NCBI GenBank assembly: GCA_037349315.1
Contig: JBAIAC010000033.1
Coordinates: 23,268,001 to 23,332,000 of the forward strand
Source of the DNA: Chelydra serpentina
Taxonomy: Eukaryota > Chordata > Testudines > Chelydridae
Direction of reading: 5' to 3'
DNA: 64,000 nucleotides
A model generated the notes under the pieces. That model saw nothing but the letters and a program-made list of their open reading frames with translations. It did not search any database and was not told the origin of the DNA. A program made the position numbers and the translations under genes. Shown here piece by piece: positions 25,301-39,630 of this stretch. The stretch's first letter is position 1. The number at the start of each line of letters is the position of its first letter.

Positions 25301-27299
25301 ACGCCTGAAGAAACTGGATCAGATTGCATGAAGAGGGTTTACACTAGATTTATACAGAAGCAGTCACCTATACTGTGTTGCATAAATGACACAGAATAAA
25401 GTAGTAACTTAGTGAGGAGCACACAAAGGCATTAAACTCAGGGCTGCGCCTCCAAAAATAAAAATCCTAGCCACAGAGGTTGCTGAACTCAAATTAGTTT
25501 CAATGAGGAAAATACCAATTTCAGGATCCGATCCACTGAATTTCAGTAAAGAAAAAAACTATAGCAAACATCCTTCCAAACCCAATGAAATCCTGTACAA
25601 TAATACATATAATCCCATCTAAAAAAAAAGTTCAAATTGTTAGGGCCTAGTGACCCTTTTCTTATGTTTGAAGCTAGGAAAATAAAAGCACCATATATCT
25701 GCCACCAGCCTTTAAACAGTGCTGTAATAGGAAGACACTTCAATAGTCTAGGACGGTTTATATTCTAATGCAGACATCAGCTTTACTTCTTATTAAACAA
25801 ATACAATAGTCTATGGCAGTGGTCCAAAACATGGTAGTAATATTTTAAAGGTACAGTTTTAGACAATTACTGTAAAATTCTATAGTACTGTTTATGTCTA
25901 ACTTCCACTGCTGGACCAGGCCTTCCTAGGGTCGGTCTCTGAGTCAGCGAACCTTTAATTGTACCTGCATTATCAAACCTGTTATACTTAACCTATGTCC
26001 AAGAATTACAAATGCAAGTCTTTGTGGGATCATAGGACCTGATCCTGCAAACCTTTATGCACAAAAGCAGGCCCAGTGAAATCAATGGGACTTCATGTGC
26101 AGGTAAAAGTTTGCAGGAATAAGTCTTCCTACCAAAACTCACAGGCTTAACACACTAGAGTCCATAATACCAACAAAAGCTAAAATACACAGTAAAATTC
26201 TCAGACTGCATGAAATTTACTTAACTTGACAATATAGATTTGCAAACCCTCCCTGTGCCACCCAGAACCAACAACCACTTCTTCACAAGTATGATCTCTA
26301 CACATAGTACGGTCCAGCTTTTAAAAAAAATAGACTAATTCAATGGATTCTCTTTTGGAGGGAGGAACGGGAGTGGGGAAAACGGGGGAAGAAAAGTATT
26401 TGTTAGAATAAAATATTTCAAGTCTGCATGCTGCTCTGTCTAAATTACAGTTGCATTTGTACCACGCATTCCCTGGGGAAAGTGACATACAATGCAAACA
26501 GGCCTAGTTGTTCAATTATTCAGGTTTTAAGAGATTCACCGAAAGACATCTGAGAAACATAACATTTTAATAGATGAAATAAATACTCCAGTACATGCAA
26601 GATAAAAACTGACATTGGAAAAAAAATTAAAAATCAGTTTAGTTATAGTGTAATTTTGTTTGTTTAAACACTCACAGTAGCTTTTCCCCCCAGTCTGGAA
26701 ATCAACACATGGAAAACATAATCACAATCTCCACTCCTGCACACCAAATGCACTTCTCTAACCTAACACTTGATTCAAAAGAAATTAGATCCCCCATTCT
26801 CCCCCCTCCACCCCCCAAAGTAGCTACATCCATCATCTAGGTGGTGTTGGTTTGTTTTTATACGTGAAAACTGAGGTAACTTCTTTTTCCTGCACAATTG
26901 AACAGTGGAATTTAGAAGGGAAATTTTGGAAGACAAGACAAGACAAACTTTAAAAACCGCACCCAGCGCGATTAAAGCTTTTTGGATTCCCCCACCTCCT
27001 CAGGTATAAAACTTTTTTGATTACCTTTTGTTTGTATATAGACCTTATTGATTGATGGAAAGTATATTTGTGAATAATTACTCAATTACAAAAATGCCTA
27101 AACTGGCCACTAATTATTTTGACCACCTCTTCTTGTGTATATATAGTTTTAAGTATGTTGCTGCTGTGTTCCCTCACCACATAAAAATCAAAGGATTGGG
27201 CTCATCTAAGCAAATTCTTTGGTATACAAAAACCAGGGCTTGGGGAGGTGGGATATTATTTTCCTTTAGCAATTACTGAGATCTAAACGGGGGTGGAGG
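22328..27299. other. Gene-free stretch; includes the presumed TLNRD1 3' UTR
   Basis: The part nearest 27299 should be the 3' UTR of TLNRD1, but its end is not fixed by the sequence. A minus-strand AATAAA at 24233-24238 is one candidate, giving a UTR of about 3.1 kb. Two short palindromic repeats lie at about 23425-23540 and 26035-26120. Open frames at 22338-22914 and 24727-25294 show no family motifs and I do not support them as genes. Confidence 0.45.
26035..26120. repeat. Short palindromic MITE-like repeat
   Basis: The left arm 'gatcctgcaaacctttatgc' is complementary to the right arm 'aaaagtttgcagga', around the centre 'gaaatcaatgggact'. Same family as 20736-20858 and others. Confidence 0.65.
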
Positions 27300-29900
<2,601 letters not shown>

Positions 29901-31703
29901 CAAACTGAGCACGGATCAGGAGCTTTTCTGGCTACAAGCAGGTTAGCGTGATGCGTAGGGAAGGTGATTAAAAAGGAGGCGATTGATTAATAAAGAAAAA
30001 CTCTCTCAAATAAACACAAGAGGGAGGAGATTAAAGGGACGGCGGAAAATAAAATACACCAGGAAAGGGGGCTTGCCTCATGAGATCAGCCTGTATGGAT
30101 TGGCTTATGGTTCCTCACTGACCAATTAGGTGAAAGCACATAATAGGCAATACAGGCATATTAGTTGGAGATGGAAAAGATACTATGGTGAAAAAAGGCA
30201 ATTGATAGAGAGAGAAAAAACAACATTCCCATACCCTCATGTAAATTGACCAGTTCACAAAGACTACTGTGTCAGATGAATATATCAAAGGCTCTGCCAC
30301 AGCTACATGTAGAGTTCCCTTGCTGCAGATTTCCATGTTGGAGTGATTAATTCTATCTGCAGCTACAGTACTGCTACTCTTGAGTAGGAAGTTTTTAGTG
30401 GAAGTTTGATATACCTGTTAAATTCCCAGCATTATTGCAACTTGTTCTGTATTATACAATGAAGTAAAATACTTTGCGCAAGCATGGTCTAAAGTTAGAT
30501 ATAAGTATATCCGGTTTGCAATACAGAATGCAATTTGTGAATTAGTAAATTGCTTGCAATAGAGGAGTCTGGTTCATAGTTCAGTTAATATTGTAATACT
30601 TTATTGAAAACTTTTCATTGTGTTAGATTGGTGTAATGGGTAAGACCCTATCAAGACAGTTTAGGCCCCAAACTTAGTTTTTATAAAAGGTGTTGCAAAA
30701 CCAAATATAAATAGAAAAAATAGACTGTATTTATAATGCCAATTATTACCTTTTTCTGTTTATATCTAAACTTCCCTCTGCACTGTTTGCAGTGGCCTTG
30801 TGCGTTGGCCGAGGCAGGGACAAGTTTGAATTCTATTTTGGTCTGGCTTGAAAATGAATTTTGGTGCTCTCCTTAGATTAGTGCACATCACATTTTAAAG
30901 ATCTGTTGATATTTGTCAGAACTTTTTCACAGGATCCTGCTTCTGATGACTTTAAGGGTTTTTGGAAGGGCTGTGAGAAAAACACCTCTTTCCCCTGGCT
31001 GATTTCCCTTCCAGAACTTATCAAGGGCAATATAAGAAGATTCTTGGCATACCATCTCATCCAATACAAGAAAGTTTTGGAGGTAATAGAATTACGTCTT
31101 AAATAAGAATAAAATTAAAATTATTTATTTTAAAGATACAAAACTGTTTGTCATATTTAATGGGACATTTCCATAGAAAATTTACATTTTAATAAAGTGG
31201 TGGTGAATGATGCAAAATATTTGAAGTCCAGAGGTCTGATTCTTCAGCTATTACACCATTTTTATGATAGTGTAATTCTGTTGAAGTGACTGGATTTCCA
31301 TCAGCATAAAACTGGTGTAATGCAATGGATACTCAGGCCCAGCGTGTGACCACATCTTATGTTTTTATATATTTTGCTGCTGCTGTTAACTCAGCAAAGC
31401 AAGAGTTAAATCGTAATATTAATCTTTTGACTTCTTTCATATCACTTTGACTTTCCCATAAGTCAAACTTCTTGTTATATATGTGTATAATTTATTTTAC
31501 AATGTAACAAAGGCTACCGGATACATAAGTCTAACTCAATACATAGGGCCTGATTCTCATTTACACTGAAGTCCTTTACATTTATACTGCCAGAGTGGCG
31601 TGGCGTTGGTTTAAAGACAAATCAGGCCCATGCTGAACATCTGCATTCTTGATCCAGCAGTTTTTACCAACTGCCAGTTACTGCTTTCTGAAAAGCTCTA
31701 TAA
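29901..31703. other. Gene-free intergenic stretch
   Basis: AT-rich sequence without exons. Two small palindromic repeats occur at about 31236-31341 and 31546-31629, the second just left of the Harbinger element. Confidence 0.55.
31546..31629. repeat. Short palindromic MITE-like repeat
   Basis: Begins GGGCCTGATT and ends AATCAGGCCC, an exact 10-bp inverted pair. The interior is 'ctcatttacactgaagtcct...'. It is related to the other GGGCCTGAT-ended repeats in the window, e.g. 31236-31341. Confidence 0.65.
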
Positions 31704-31924
31704 CAGGGGTGGCCAAACTGCATTATTGGCAGCTATCCCACAGAGCACCTCTTCCCATTCTGACGCTATGGCTTGTGGGAAGGGGGTGGGGGTTTGCGTG
31801 GCATTCTGGGTCCAATGCCCCGTGATGCATCGGTTCGCATCCCAGCAATCCCTGTGCTTCCGTCCACACTTGGCGCCATCTTTCAACGTTTTTTGTACTG
31901 CGTGCTCCCTTTCGGTCTGCGAGA

Positions 31925-33156
31925 ATGGAGCCCGAACTGCTGAGGAATATGCTGATGAGTCTCGCCAGCACGTCACGTTTGGCAGTTGAGTTACTCCTTA
32001 AGATCCAAACTGGCAGTGAGGACTCCGACAATGATATCGACTTGCGTAACGCATACAACATGAGATTGCTTGTGGTATTCACGAACATGCTCACCACTGT
32101 GGAACGCCACTTTTGGGCTTGGGAAACAAGCACTGAGTGGTGGGATCACATTGTCATGCAAGTCTGGGCTGATGAGCAGAACTTTTGGATGAGAAAAGCC
32201 ACTTTCATGGGACTATGTGATGAGCGCGCCCCCACCCTGCGGCGCAAGGACACGAGATTAAGAGCTGCCCTGACGGTGGAAAAGCGGGTGACTATTGCAA
32301 TCTGGAAGCTGGCAACTCCAGACAGCTACTGATCGGTCGCTAACCAGTTTGGAGTGGGAAAGTCGACCATTGAAATAGTCTTGATGCAAGTTTGCGGGGC
32401 CATTAATCGCATACTGCTCAGAAGAACCATGACTCTGGGTAACGTGCATGACATTGTGGCTGGCTTTGCACAAATGGGTTTCCCTAACTGCGGAGGGGCG
32501 ATAGATGGGACGCATATTCCAATTCTGGCACCAGCCCACCTAGACTCTGAGTACGTTAATCGGAATGGGTATTTCTCTATGGTTCTCCAGGTGCTTGTGG
32601 ATCACCGTGGACATTTCATTAACATTAACACAGACTGGCCCGGAAAGGTGCATGACGCACGCATCTTTCGGAACACTGGCCTGTTCCGGAAGCTGCAGGC
32701 CGGGACTTTTTTCCCAGACCAGAAGATCACCGTAGGGGAAGTCGAAATGCCCATTGTGATCCTTGGAGACCCTGCTTACCCTTTAATGCCGTGACTCATG
32801 AAACCCTACACAGGGAGCCTTGACAGCAGCAAGGAACAGTTCAACTACAGGCTGAGCCGGTGCAGAATGACTGTGGAGTGTGCTTTTGGCTATTTAAAGG
32901 GCCACTGGCACTCTCTGGATGGGAACCTGGACTTGGCCAATGACAGCATCCCCGCGGTTATATCCACGTGCTGTACCCTCCATATCATTTGTGACAGGAA
33001 GGGAGAAAGATTCACTCAGGCATGGAACTCAGAGGTTCACCACCTGGAGGCCAAATTTGAACAGCCAGAGAGCAGGGCTATTAGAGGGGCCCAGCACGGG
33101 CTGCAAGGATTAGGGATGCCTTGAGGGAGCAATTTGAGGCTGAAAGCCACCAGTAA
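31925..33156 (+). pseudogene. Harbinger transposase (HARBI1-like), three lesions
   Basis: About 410 codons, starting with MEPELLRNML. The DDE nuclease core is complete: GGAIDGTHIPIL (first Asp), ILGDPAYPL (second Asp) and TVECAFGYLKGHW (Glu). The HARBI1/PIF family uses this fold to cut and rejoin DNA at TWA sites and normally needs a Myb-like partner for nuclear entry and DNA binding. Lesions are an in-frame TGA at 32330-32332 (just before an ANQFGVGKST block), a second in-frame TGA at 32792-32794 (after GDPAYPLMP), and a one-base shift near 33110 that truncates the C-terminus. The likely ancestral stop is TAA at 33154-33156. Both TGAs fit single G:C to A:T changes. It cannot make full-length enzyme. 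Confidence 0.88.
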
Positions 33157-33393
33157 TGTTTGGTGCCCTGCGCGGGAGTGAAGTGCAGTGGTTCCAATGT
33201 TAGTAGGAATCTGTGATTGCTACGCTGACTTGCAGTGCCTGTTGCTTTCCTGGGCTAAGGGATCTTTTACTTTATGCAATAATAAAGAATGTTTTCAAAG
33301 CCAAAAAATCCATTTCTTGAAAAGAAACACAACTGCTTGGGACACAGAAAGGGCAAGGGGGTGGGGTGGGGAACGGCACAATCACAGAATTGC

Positions 33394-35117
33394 CTATGTC
33401 CTGTTATCGTACTCAGCCTTCCTGTCTGGAGTGCTGTGCAATGAGTGCTGCACTTCAGGATGGCTATAATGCATGGTGATAGGGGTTGAGTGCAGTGGGT
33501 AAGGGTCGTAGTTTTCAGGGCTGGGTGGTGAAGCTACAGGTGTTGGAGGCAGCTGGTGGCGATAAGAACCCAGATGTTGGGGAAAGTGGGTTGGAGGTGA
33601 CATGGGGGCACAAAGGAAAGAGTTTTGGGACAAGGGCTGCAGGGTGGGGCGGGTGCGGTAGTGCTCCACCTGCATGGCTACGAGCGCCTGGATCAAGTCC
33701 ACTTGGCGCTCCATAATGCTTAGCAGCCGCTCCGTGCTTTGGTGCCAGCCATCCACATTCTGCTGGTGGAACCTCCTTTCACTCTCCCGCCATTCCTGCG
33801 CTTTTAGATTCTCGTTAAGGGACTGCTGCATTACTTCATGCAGCATGTCCTCTTTGCTTCTACGTGGCCTCTTCCTAATTCTTTGGAGACTTTCGGCTGG
33901 TGATAACACGGACGGCTGAGATCTCAAGGTTGCATCTGTAAAGGCAAAATGCAACACTTAACAGAGGCAGCATTGTTCACACCAGACAGAGCAATGATTC
34001 CCCCATACTTAACGGCAAGCTTGGTCTACACAATAGCATAATTTGCCCAGCCCCAAAATGAGCACACATAACCCACGGGAGCCCCAAAATGGTGAGTAAG
34101 CACAGGGTCACGGTCACGGTGATTGTTTCACGGCTGTATTGTCCTCTGGGTTTCTGTGGCTTGGGGAGAGCCAACAGCTGCAGGGGGCCCCTATACTGAA
34201 CACTGTCCCCACATTTTCCACAGGAGTTCGTCCTGGAAGATATCTCGCTGCTGAGGGTGACCTGGGAAGCAAGGGAGGGTCTTCTCCTGCAATGCGGCTT
34301 CCGCCCTGGCCCATATGCAGATTGCCTCTGTGCAGCAATGGTCCCCCCACCCCTCACAGCACAGTGGCGCGGACATGTTAGCCTGACTGGGACAAGGAGC
34401 ACAGTGGCTCTCCCAAGAAACCTGCGCAAGTTCATTGCCCAAGTTCTGGATGAGACCTTTGAAGAGATCACTGAGGCCAATTACCGCGATGTGAGAGAGC
34501 ACATCAATGCCCTATTCCGCATCTAGGCATGCATGCAGCCCTAACCCTCCTCGCCCCAAGAGCCTGCACCGAATAACTTCCTTCCCAAAATAAAAGCTGC
34601 TTACCAGGCACCTCCTCTGGTGTTTGCCCTTCCCCAAGCACCAACCGCTGCAAGTGGCTACCTTCCTCCTGGCTTGAGAACAGCTCCTGGCTGCATGCAT
34701 CTAGGGATTCCGGGGTGTTTTCCTCCTCAGCACCCTCGCTCCCACTTTCCTCCTCCTGCCTTGTTGAACTGGACTCTGGAGTGTCCATGATGGTCCTCGG
34801 AGTGGAGGTGGGGTCGCCCCCAAGTTTGCGTCCAGTTCTTTGTAGAAACGGCAGGTCGCGGGGGCACCACTGGAGTGGCAGTTTGCCCTGCGGGCTTTGC
34901 AGTAGGTGTTCCGCAGCTCCTTCACTTTAACCCTGCACTGCAGTGTGTCCCGGTCATGGCCCCTTTCCATCATGGCCCTTGATATCTGCCCGAAGGTATC
35001 ATAATTCCTACGGCTGGAGCGCAGCTGGGACTGGACAGCTTCCTCCCCCCAAACACTGATGAGGTCCAGCACCTCACCATTGCTCCATACTGGGGCTCGC
35101 CTGGCGCGTGGAGGCAT
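33394..35117 (-). pseudogene. Harbinger Myb/SANT-like DNA-binding protein, two exons, one frameshift
   Basis: Exon 1 runs 35117-34605 and starts MPPRARRAPVWSNGEVLDL. A Myb/SANT-like (trihelix) domain lies at residues about 9-95 (WSNGEVLDLISVWGEEAVQ, YDTFGQISRAM, RDTLQCRVKVKELRNTY, CRFYKELDA). It is followed by an acidic Ser/Glu-rich linker. A one-base loss in a C-run near 34817 shifts the frame; afterwards the frame continues through MDTPESSS to EEVP. The donor GTAAGC lies at 34604-34599. The acceptor TACAG precedes 33935 and exon 2 (33935-33394) continues in phase, giving a basic KRPRRSKED segment and a coiled-coil-like region (QQNVDGWHQSTERLLSIME) before the stop. This is the usual partner of PIF/Harbinger transposases. 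Only the single frameshift breaks it. Confidence 0.85.
34089..34526 (+). CDS. Hypothetical third ORF of the Harbinger element, spliced, about 101 aa
   Basis: Proposed exon 1 ends in ATG (34089-34091) directly followed by a consensus donor GTGAGT. After a 132-bp intron with acceptor TTTTCCACAG (34214-34223), exon 2 (34224-34526) reads in phase from GAG TTC for 100 codons to TAG. The protein begins MEFVLEDISLLRVTWEAREG, has an RPGPYADC segment, and ends in a charged helical tail (DETFEEITEANYRDVREH). An in-frame stop at 34059-34061 lies upstream of the ATG. It sits inside the intron of the opposite-strand Myb-like gene. The second Harbinger copy shows the same ATG-donor junction (42024-42032) and an aligned exon at 42134. 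I recognise no family and suggest no function. Existence as a translated protein is inference. Confidence 0.45.
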
Positions 35118-35520
35118 GGTCACCTGGAAAGATTTGCTGAGAGCACTCCACCCCTGGCTGAGCAAACAGGAAGGGGATTTTCAAAATTCCCAGAGAATTT
35201 AAAGGGCGGGTCTGACGGTTGGTCACCTGAGGGCAGGGCAGTAGAGTTCAAAGTGATGACCAGAGTGGCTAGAACAGGCATTGTGGGACACTTCTGGAGG
35301 CTGATCAGAGCGCATTAACAGACCGGGGCGCCCACATTGGTGCGGCGGTGCTCCAGCGGGGGCGCATCAAATGTTATTTCACTCACCGAGGTGGATTACC
35401 AGGAGCACTCTAGCCGCGGAGTCAGAGAGCGCTACGTGCCTTGCCAGTGTGGACGCGTCGTGAGTTAGGGCGCCCGGGGCTGCTTTAATGCGCTCTAACT
35501 CGCAAATGTAGCCATCCCTA

Positions 35521-37000
35521 AATTGCCTCAGAAGACTGGCCCCTGCTCACTAGCCTCAGGATTGGTGATGAGCAAAAATAGCAAATGTTGCCCTTCAGTG
35601 TGTTGTTGATACTCTGTCTCCAACTCTTATTATCTGTCCTTTACAGTGTATTTTTCCTCCCCAGTGACAGTTGGTGTTCTGCTCCTCTGCACATGAAATG
35701 TGTGACCGTGACCTAACCATCTGATTTGGTTTATTGCTAATCATAGAGCTGGGAGAATTTGTTTAGTGTGTGCTCTAATTTCTATACTAGGACATGCATA
35801 AATCTCTTGAGGCATCTACTACTGAATTCTTCCCATTGATGTGCTGCATCAGTGCCTCTGTAAGCGCCATACATTCTGCACCACAAGCCAGATAGAGCAC
35901 AAGCATTTGTAGACACAGATTTCGATTGATCTTGCAACAGATCTGTTTGCTCAGATTTTCAGCAGTTGACTGAATGCCCTATTGGCCTTTTTGGCTCACC
36001 TGATCATTTTTACCTGAGAGTGACGTTAGCAGGACGAACAACAATTCTGAAAGCAATTATGTTAGCAGGATGCACACCGTTCTGAAAAAAAAAATTGTTG
36101 CTGCAGAACAGGTGCGGGGAGCTCGGACACTGTGTTTTGGGTGTGTCCAGAATATGACAGTTCTTCACCCCTCTATGCACCCTCTCTTCATAGTGACAAT
36201 GGTGGTTATTATTACAGCAGTTTTAGGGAAGGTCATAATTTGGGTCTAAACAATGTCTTATTTTAAAATAAAGTTAAGACAGATTCTCAGTAGGTATTAA
36301 TAGGCTTAGCTCCAGTGACTTTAGTGGAGCGACACCAATTTACCCTAGCTGAAGATCTGGTCCTTACATTTTTAGGATCCAATAGATGTATCTACATTGT
36401 TTAAGATTAAACTTTTAAATGACTCAGTAGTGTCTTTATGGGCTCTTTAGAAAAATCTCTGCATCTCTCTTCCAAAGAGAGGCTCTGCAGATCTGCTGGG
36501 CTCCACAGCTGCAGAGTTCAAAGAGTTACTCTAGGACATTTTTTAATAGTCCGTCCGACAAACTGGTAAACAAAGATACCGTACCTCCTATTTTGTGCTT
36601 CCTAGCTTGATTATCAGACATGGAAATCAGATGGCAGTGCTTGACTTTCAAGAGATTCCACTGAGCAAATCTGAGGCTCAAACGACTCTCAAGTCTAAAA
36701 ATTGCTTGCATTGCTACATTGGAAGGGATTAAAAATGCTTTTTAATATGGATTAGCAGTGTGTGGGAGGCTGACTCACTTGTGTGAGCTCTTCTCTTTGG
36801 CCACTTTCATGCTTCCCTTTCCTTGTGCTTAATACAACAACAAAAATGAAAAGCTTTAACTAGCTGGGTGGAGTTTTGTTTCCTGAATCTTTCAATCATG
36901 TTATAAAGTTAATTTCTCTAGATCAGCTTGGGCTTCCATATTGCAGAAACCTGAACTTTGTTATTGCTTAATAGAAATGTTATGAAAGAAAGATTGATTT
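35521..37000. other. Gene-free stretch
   Basis: No exon supported. A short palindromic repeat lies at 36281-36363. Near 36020-36095 a segment of about 30 bases ('gttagcaggacga...ttctgaaa') is imperfectly repeated in tandem. Confidence 0.5.
36281..36363. repeat. Short palindromic MITE-like repeat
   Basis: The left end 'agattctcagtaggtattaa' and the right end '...tgaagatctggtcc' flank the centre 'ccagtgactttagtgga', a variant of the CCATTGACTTCAATGG core of the family. Confidence 0.5.
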
Positions 37001-37005
37001 GTCAG

Positions 37006-37813
37006 TGTGACAGATATGGAGATGCTATTTAATAATCTAAGAATACTTGTAACAATTTGATTAATTGTTCCCTGGTCAGTGAGGGAAGCGTAATATATAT
37101 GATAGATTATAAGATTTTCCTGAATGAAAGCATTCAGATAGTTTAATAGGGGCCTGTGAGAAGAAGAAATAGGAAGGCAACACAATGGTTCCCCAGATAA
37201 GTAACCTCTGACAAAACACTTGAGGTGGCAATTACAAGACAATGGCACCAGGATTCAGATTGAAATTACACAGCTGTTTTGCCAGGTTGGGAAGTAGAGA
37301 TCAAAATTACATTAAACAGTTAAAAAACCCTTTTAGGAGAAGACAGGAGAGAGAGAGAGAGAGAGATTGTCAGAAGGACAGGCTAACTGACACAGAGAGA
37401 GGGTCTGCAGAGCAGTCTGAAAGAAGTTGGATCTTCCTAGATCCAGGAAATGGTAAGCCTTAGGGAAACACAGGCAAGTGTGTAGACTGCTTTCTTGTTT
37501 TTAAGATCTGTTTTCTTTTAAATACTTTGATTCTAAATAAATAATACTTTACTTTAAGAAAGCTGTCTGGTCACTGGTTACAACTGTCATTGCTCCCTAA
37601 GGGAACACAATGCAGGGTCAGAGCCCAAGTCAGACTGCTGAAGTAATCATGGTTGATACACCAGGGACTGCAACCCAAAGCTTGGTTTGAGAGCAGGAGA
37701 AATCCCATCCTTTCATCCCGAGAGATATGATGGCCCAAGTCCTGAGACCTGGATTGGGGGGGTCACTGAAAGAGACCAGAGTCAGGAACGCAGTTAAACT
37801 GGTAACTGTGATA
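37006..37813 (+). mobile_element. Solo LTR of an endogenous retrovirus, 808 bp
   Basis: Starts TGTGACAG and ends ...GTAACTGTGATA. GTCAG is duplicated exactly at 37001-37005 and 37814-37818. A 5-bp duplication and TG start are typical of class III (ERVL-like) or related vertebrate retroviral LTRs. The 3' end is TA instead of CA, probably a point change. A GA-rich tract lies at 37345-37366 and a poly(A) signal AATAAA at 37536-37541, consistent with the R region. No internal retroviral genes are present. Confidence 0.82.
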
Positions 37814-37818
37814 GTCAG

Positions 37819-39630
37819 CAAAATACAAATATCACAAATTAAAGAAAAATACCAGCACCTTAAACATCACAGTTATGTTTGAAATATGTTTAGCTCCTGT
37901 TGCTGCACGTGACATCTAAGATTACTCTAACTGAAAGAGATCGGAAGAAAAAAAATTGATTTTCATTTTGTGCTCTTTGTTTATTTGACACAACTTTGTG
38001 TATAGTTGTTTTCACTCTTTCCCATATATAGTCAGTTTCCCCCTACTGTTAGTGTGGGTCTTTCGCACAGCAACAGAGAAGAGAAAAACATTTAATTAAA
38101 CAGAAAATGTAGCTATAAAACTGCTCTGCCTCTCTTTGGAAGGCTGCAGGATACATTTTCTATGCTGGCCCAATCTGAGAGCTCTAATGGCCTCCACCTC
38201 ATGTTTCCATCTTCCCTTCCTACGAGCCATTTCACGAGGCTACCACTTAGGGGTAGGCAGAGGGCAAAGGGGCTCCTTGTGGCCTCTTTCTTCTCTTTGC
38301 ACACCCAAACTGGGCCAGACACAATCTAGCATGCTTGTCGACACAGACTGGTTTGAAATCCCAAAACACTTTATAGAGTTGTGAATACCAGATTGAAAAG
38401 AATGGGCCAGCATAAATAGGAACCCCAGACCTTCCCTTAAAACCCTGAGGTCTGTTTTTGTTAAGATCAAAAGTATTTTGTACAAAATGTGCAGAGGTCC
38501 ACCCTTCCTGGATTGCACTTTTGGTAAATGGGTTGTGTCCTGCAGCTGTATAGCTCTGAAAGGTTTGTGGTTATTTTTTAAACATATATCATCAGACTGC
38601 TTTAATAACTGTTTTTCATGTGATCACTGCAGGGATTCCCCAATCTTACAATCTCCCCACATTGTGTGTGTTTGTGTGGTCTGTAAGGAGAGCTGCTAAT
38701 AATCAGAGGTACCTCATTCTGGTACCTTAACTCCCATTGAGTAGTAACTTACTCTGAAAGTAGTCCTACTAAAAATCAATAGGACTCCTTGCAAAGTAAG
38801 GCACTACTTACTCTGAGTAAGGGTGCCAGAACTGGACTGTAAATAACCTAAAACCAAACTGAGACTCTACAATTAATTTAACTTGGAATGGGAAATTAGA
38901 CTACAACTGGAGTCCCTAGGGGTGATACATGAGCCTCATCCAACATTATTTTCCCCTAATTCTTTCCTAACATGATCATCTGAATCTATGTGATCAATAT
39001 GTAGGTATAATCAGTGAAAATTGCAGTTCAAATAAAAGCAAATTTTACAGTGAGACTAACATCAACATGGATATTCTACAGCATTGCAGAGATTAAAGAT
39101 AACAATGTCTAGCCCTACTGGAACTGATTGAATAATGCAGCACTCGGACAGAATTTATACCCATGCAATTTGTGCCAACTCGTGAAATCAATGGATTCCA
39201 GCAACAAAACTGGCACAGCACTTCCCTCCAAAGCTTGGTTTAGTCAGTCAGGATGCAGTTAATTCATAGTGTCATTATATACATAAAATACATTACTGGG
39301 TATGTATGTGTATGATTAATTGTAAAGATATGTCCAAGTCCAGATCAGTATAGCCCTGAATTTTGGAGAAGTCAATGTCTGAATCAGAGCTTCATTGCTG
39401 GCTCAGACTATGACCTAGATACCAACCTGCCCTAACTCTGGAGAAGTTTGGATTCAGTTCTGAATTTTGCAGCTTCAGCCTATATCTGGGCTCTCGCTAG
39501 CTGTGGCACATAACATATCTGTTCTCTAAACCTAACCAATCTACTTAGTGTGTATTCTCACTTCATAAGTGAAATGGACTCAGCGCTCCTGAAATGATAC
39601 TGAGGTCATAGTTAGACTATAAACTTTTGC
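37819..39630. other. Gene-free stretch
   Basis: No supported gene. A hairpin repeat of the short palindromic family is visible at about 38715-38840 ('tagtcctactaaaaatcaat' with mirrored 'aggactcc'). Other sequence is unassigned. Confidence 0.5.

Larger units (their letters stand above)
31704..35518. mobile_element. PIF/Harbinger DNA transposon, near-complete
   Basis: About 3.8 kb, carrying a plus-strand DDE transposase, a minus-strand Myb/SANT-like gene and a small plus-strand ORF. The right end, reverse-complemented, reads GGGATGGCTACATTTGCG and abuts TAA at 35519-35521. At the left, TAA at 31701-31703 is followed by CA and then GGGGTGGCCAAACTGC, which matches the right terminus only partly. 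The left ~150 bp of subterminal sequence seems to have been lost. The two genes converge, with the transposase poly(A) signal AATAAA at 33281-33286. Few lesions, so a fairly recent insertion. Confidence 0.85.

Noticed and set aside
32330..32332. Recoded TGA (selenocysteine or readthrough) in the Harbinger transposase
   Set aside because: No selenocysteine context is visible, a second TGA and a frameshift follow, and ordinary mutational decay explains all three.
37345..37366. GA repeat as an independent microsatellite of interest
   Set aside because: It is a part of the solo LTR and short. No evidence of function.
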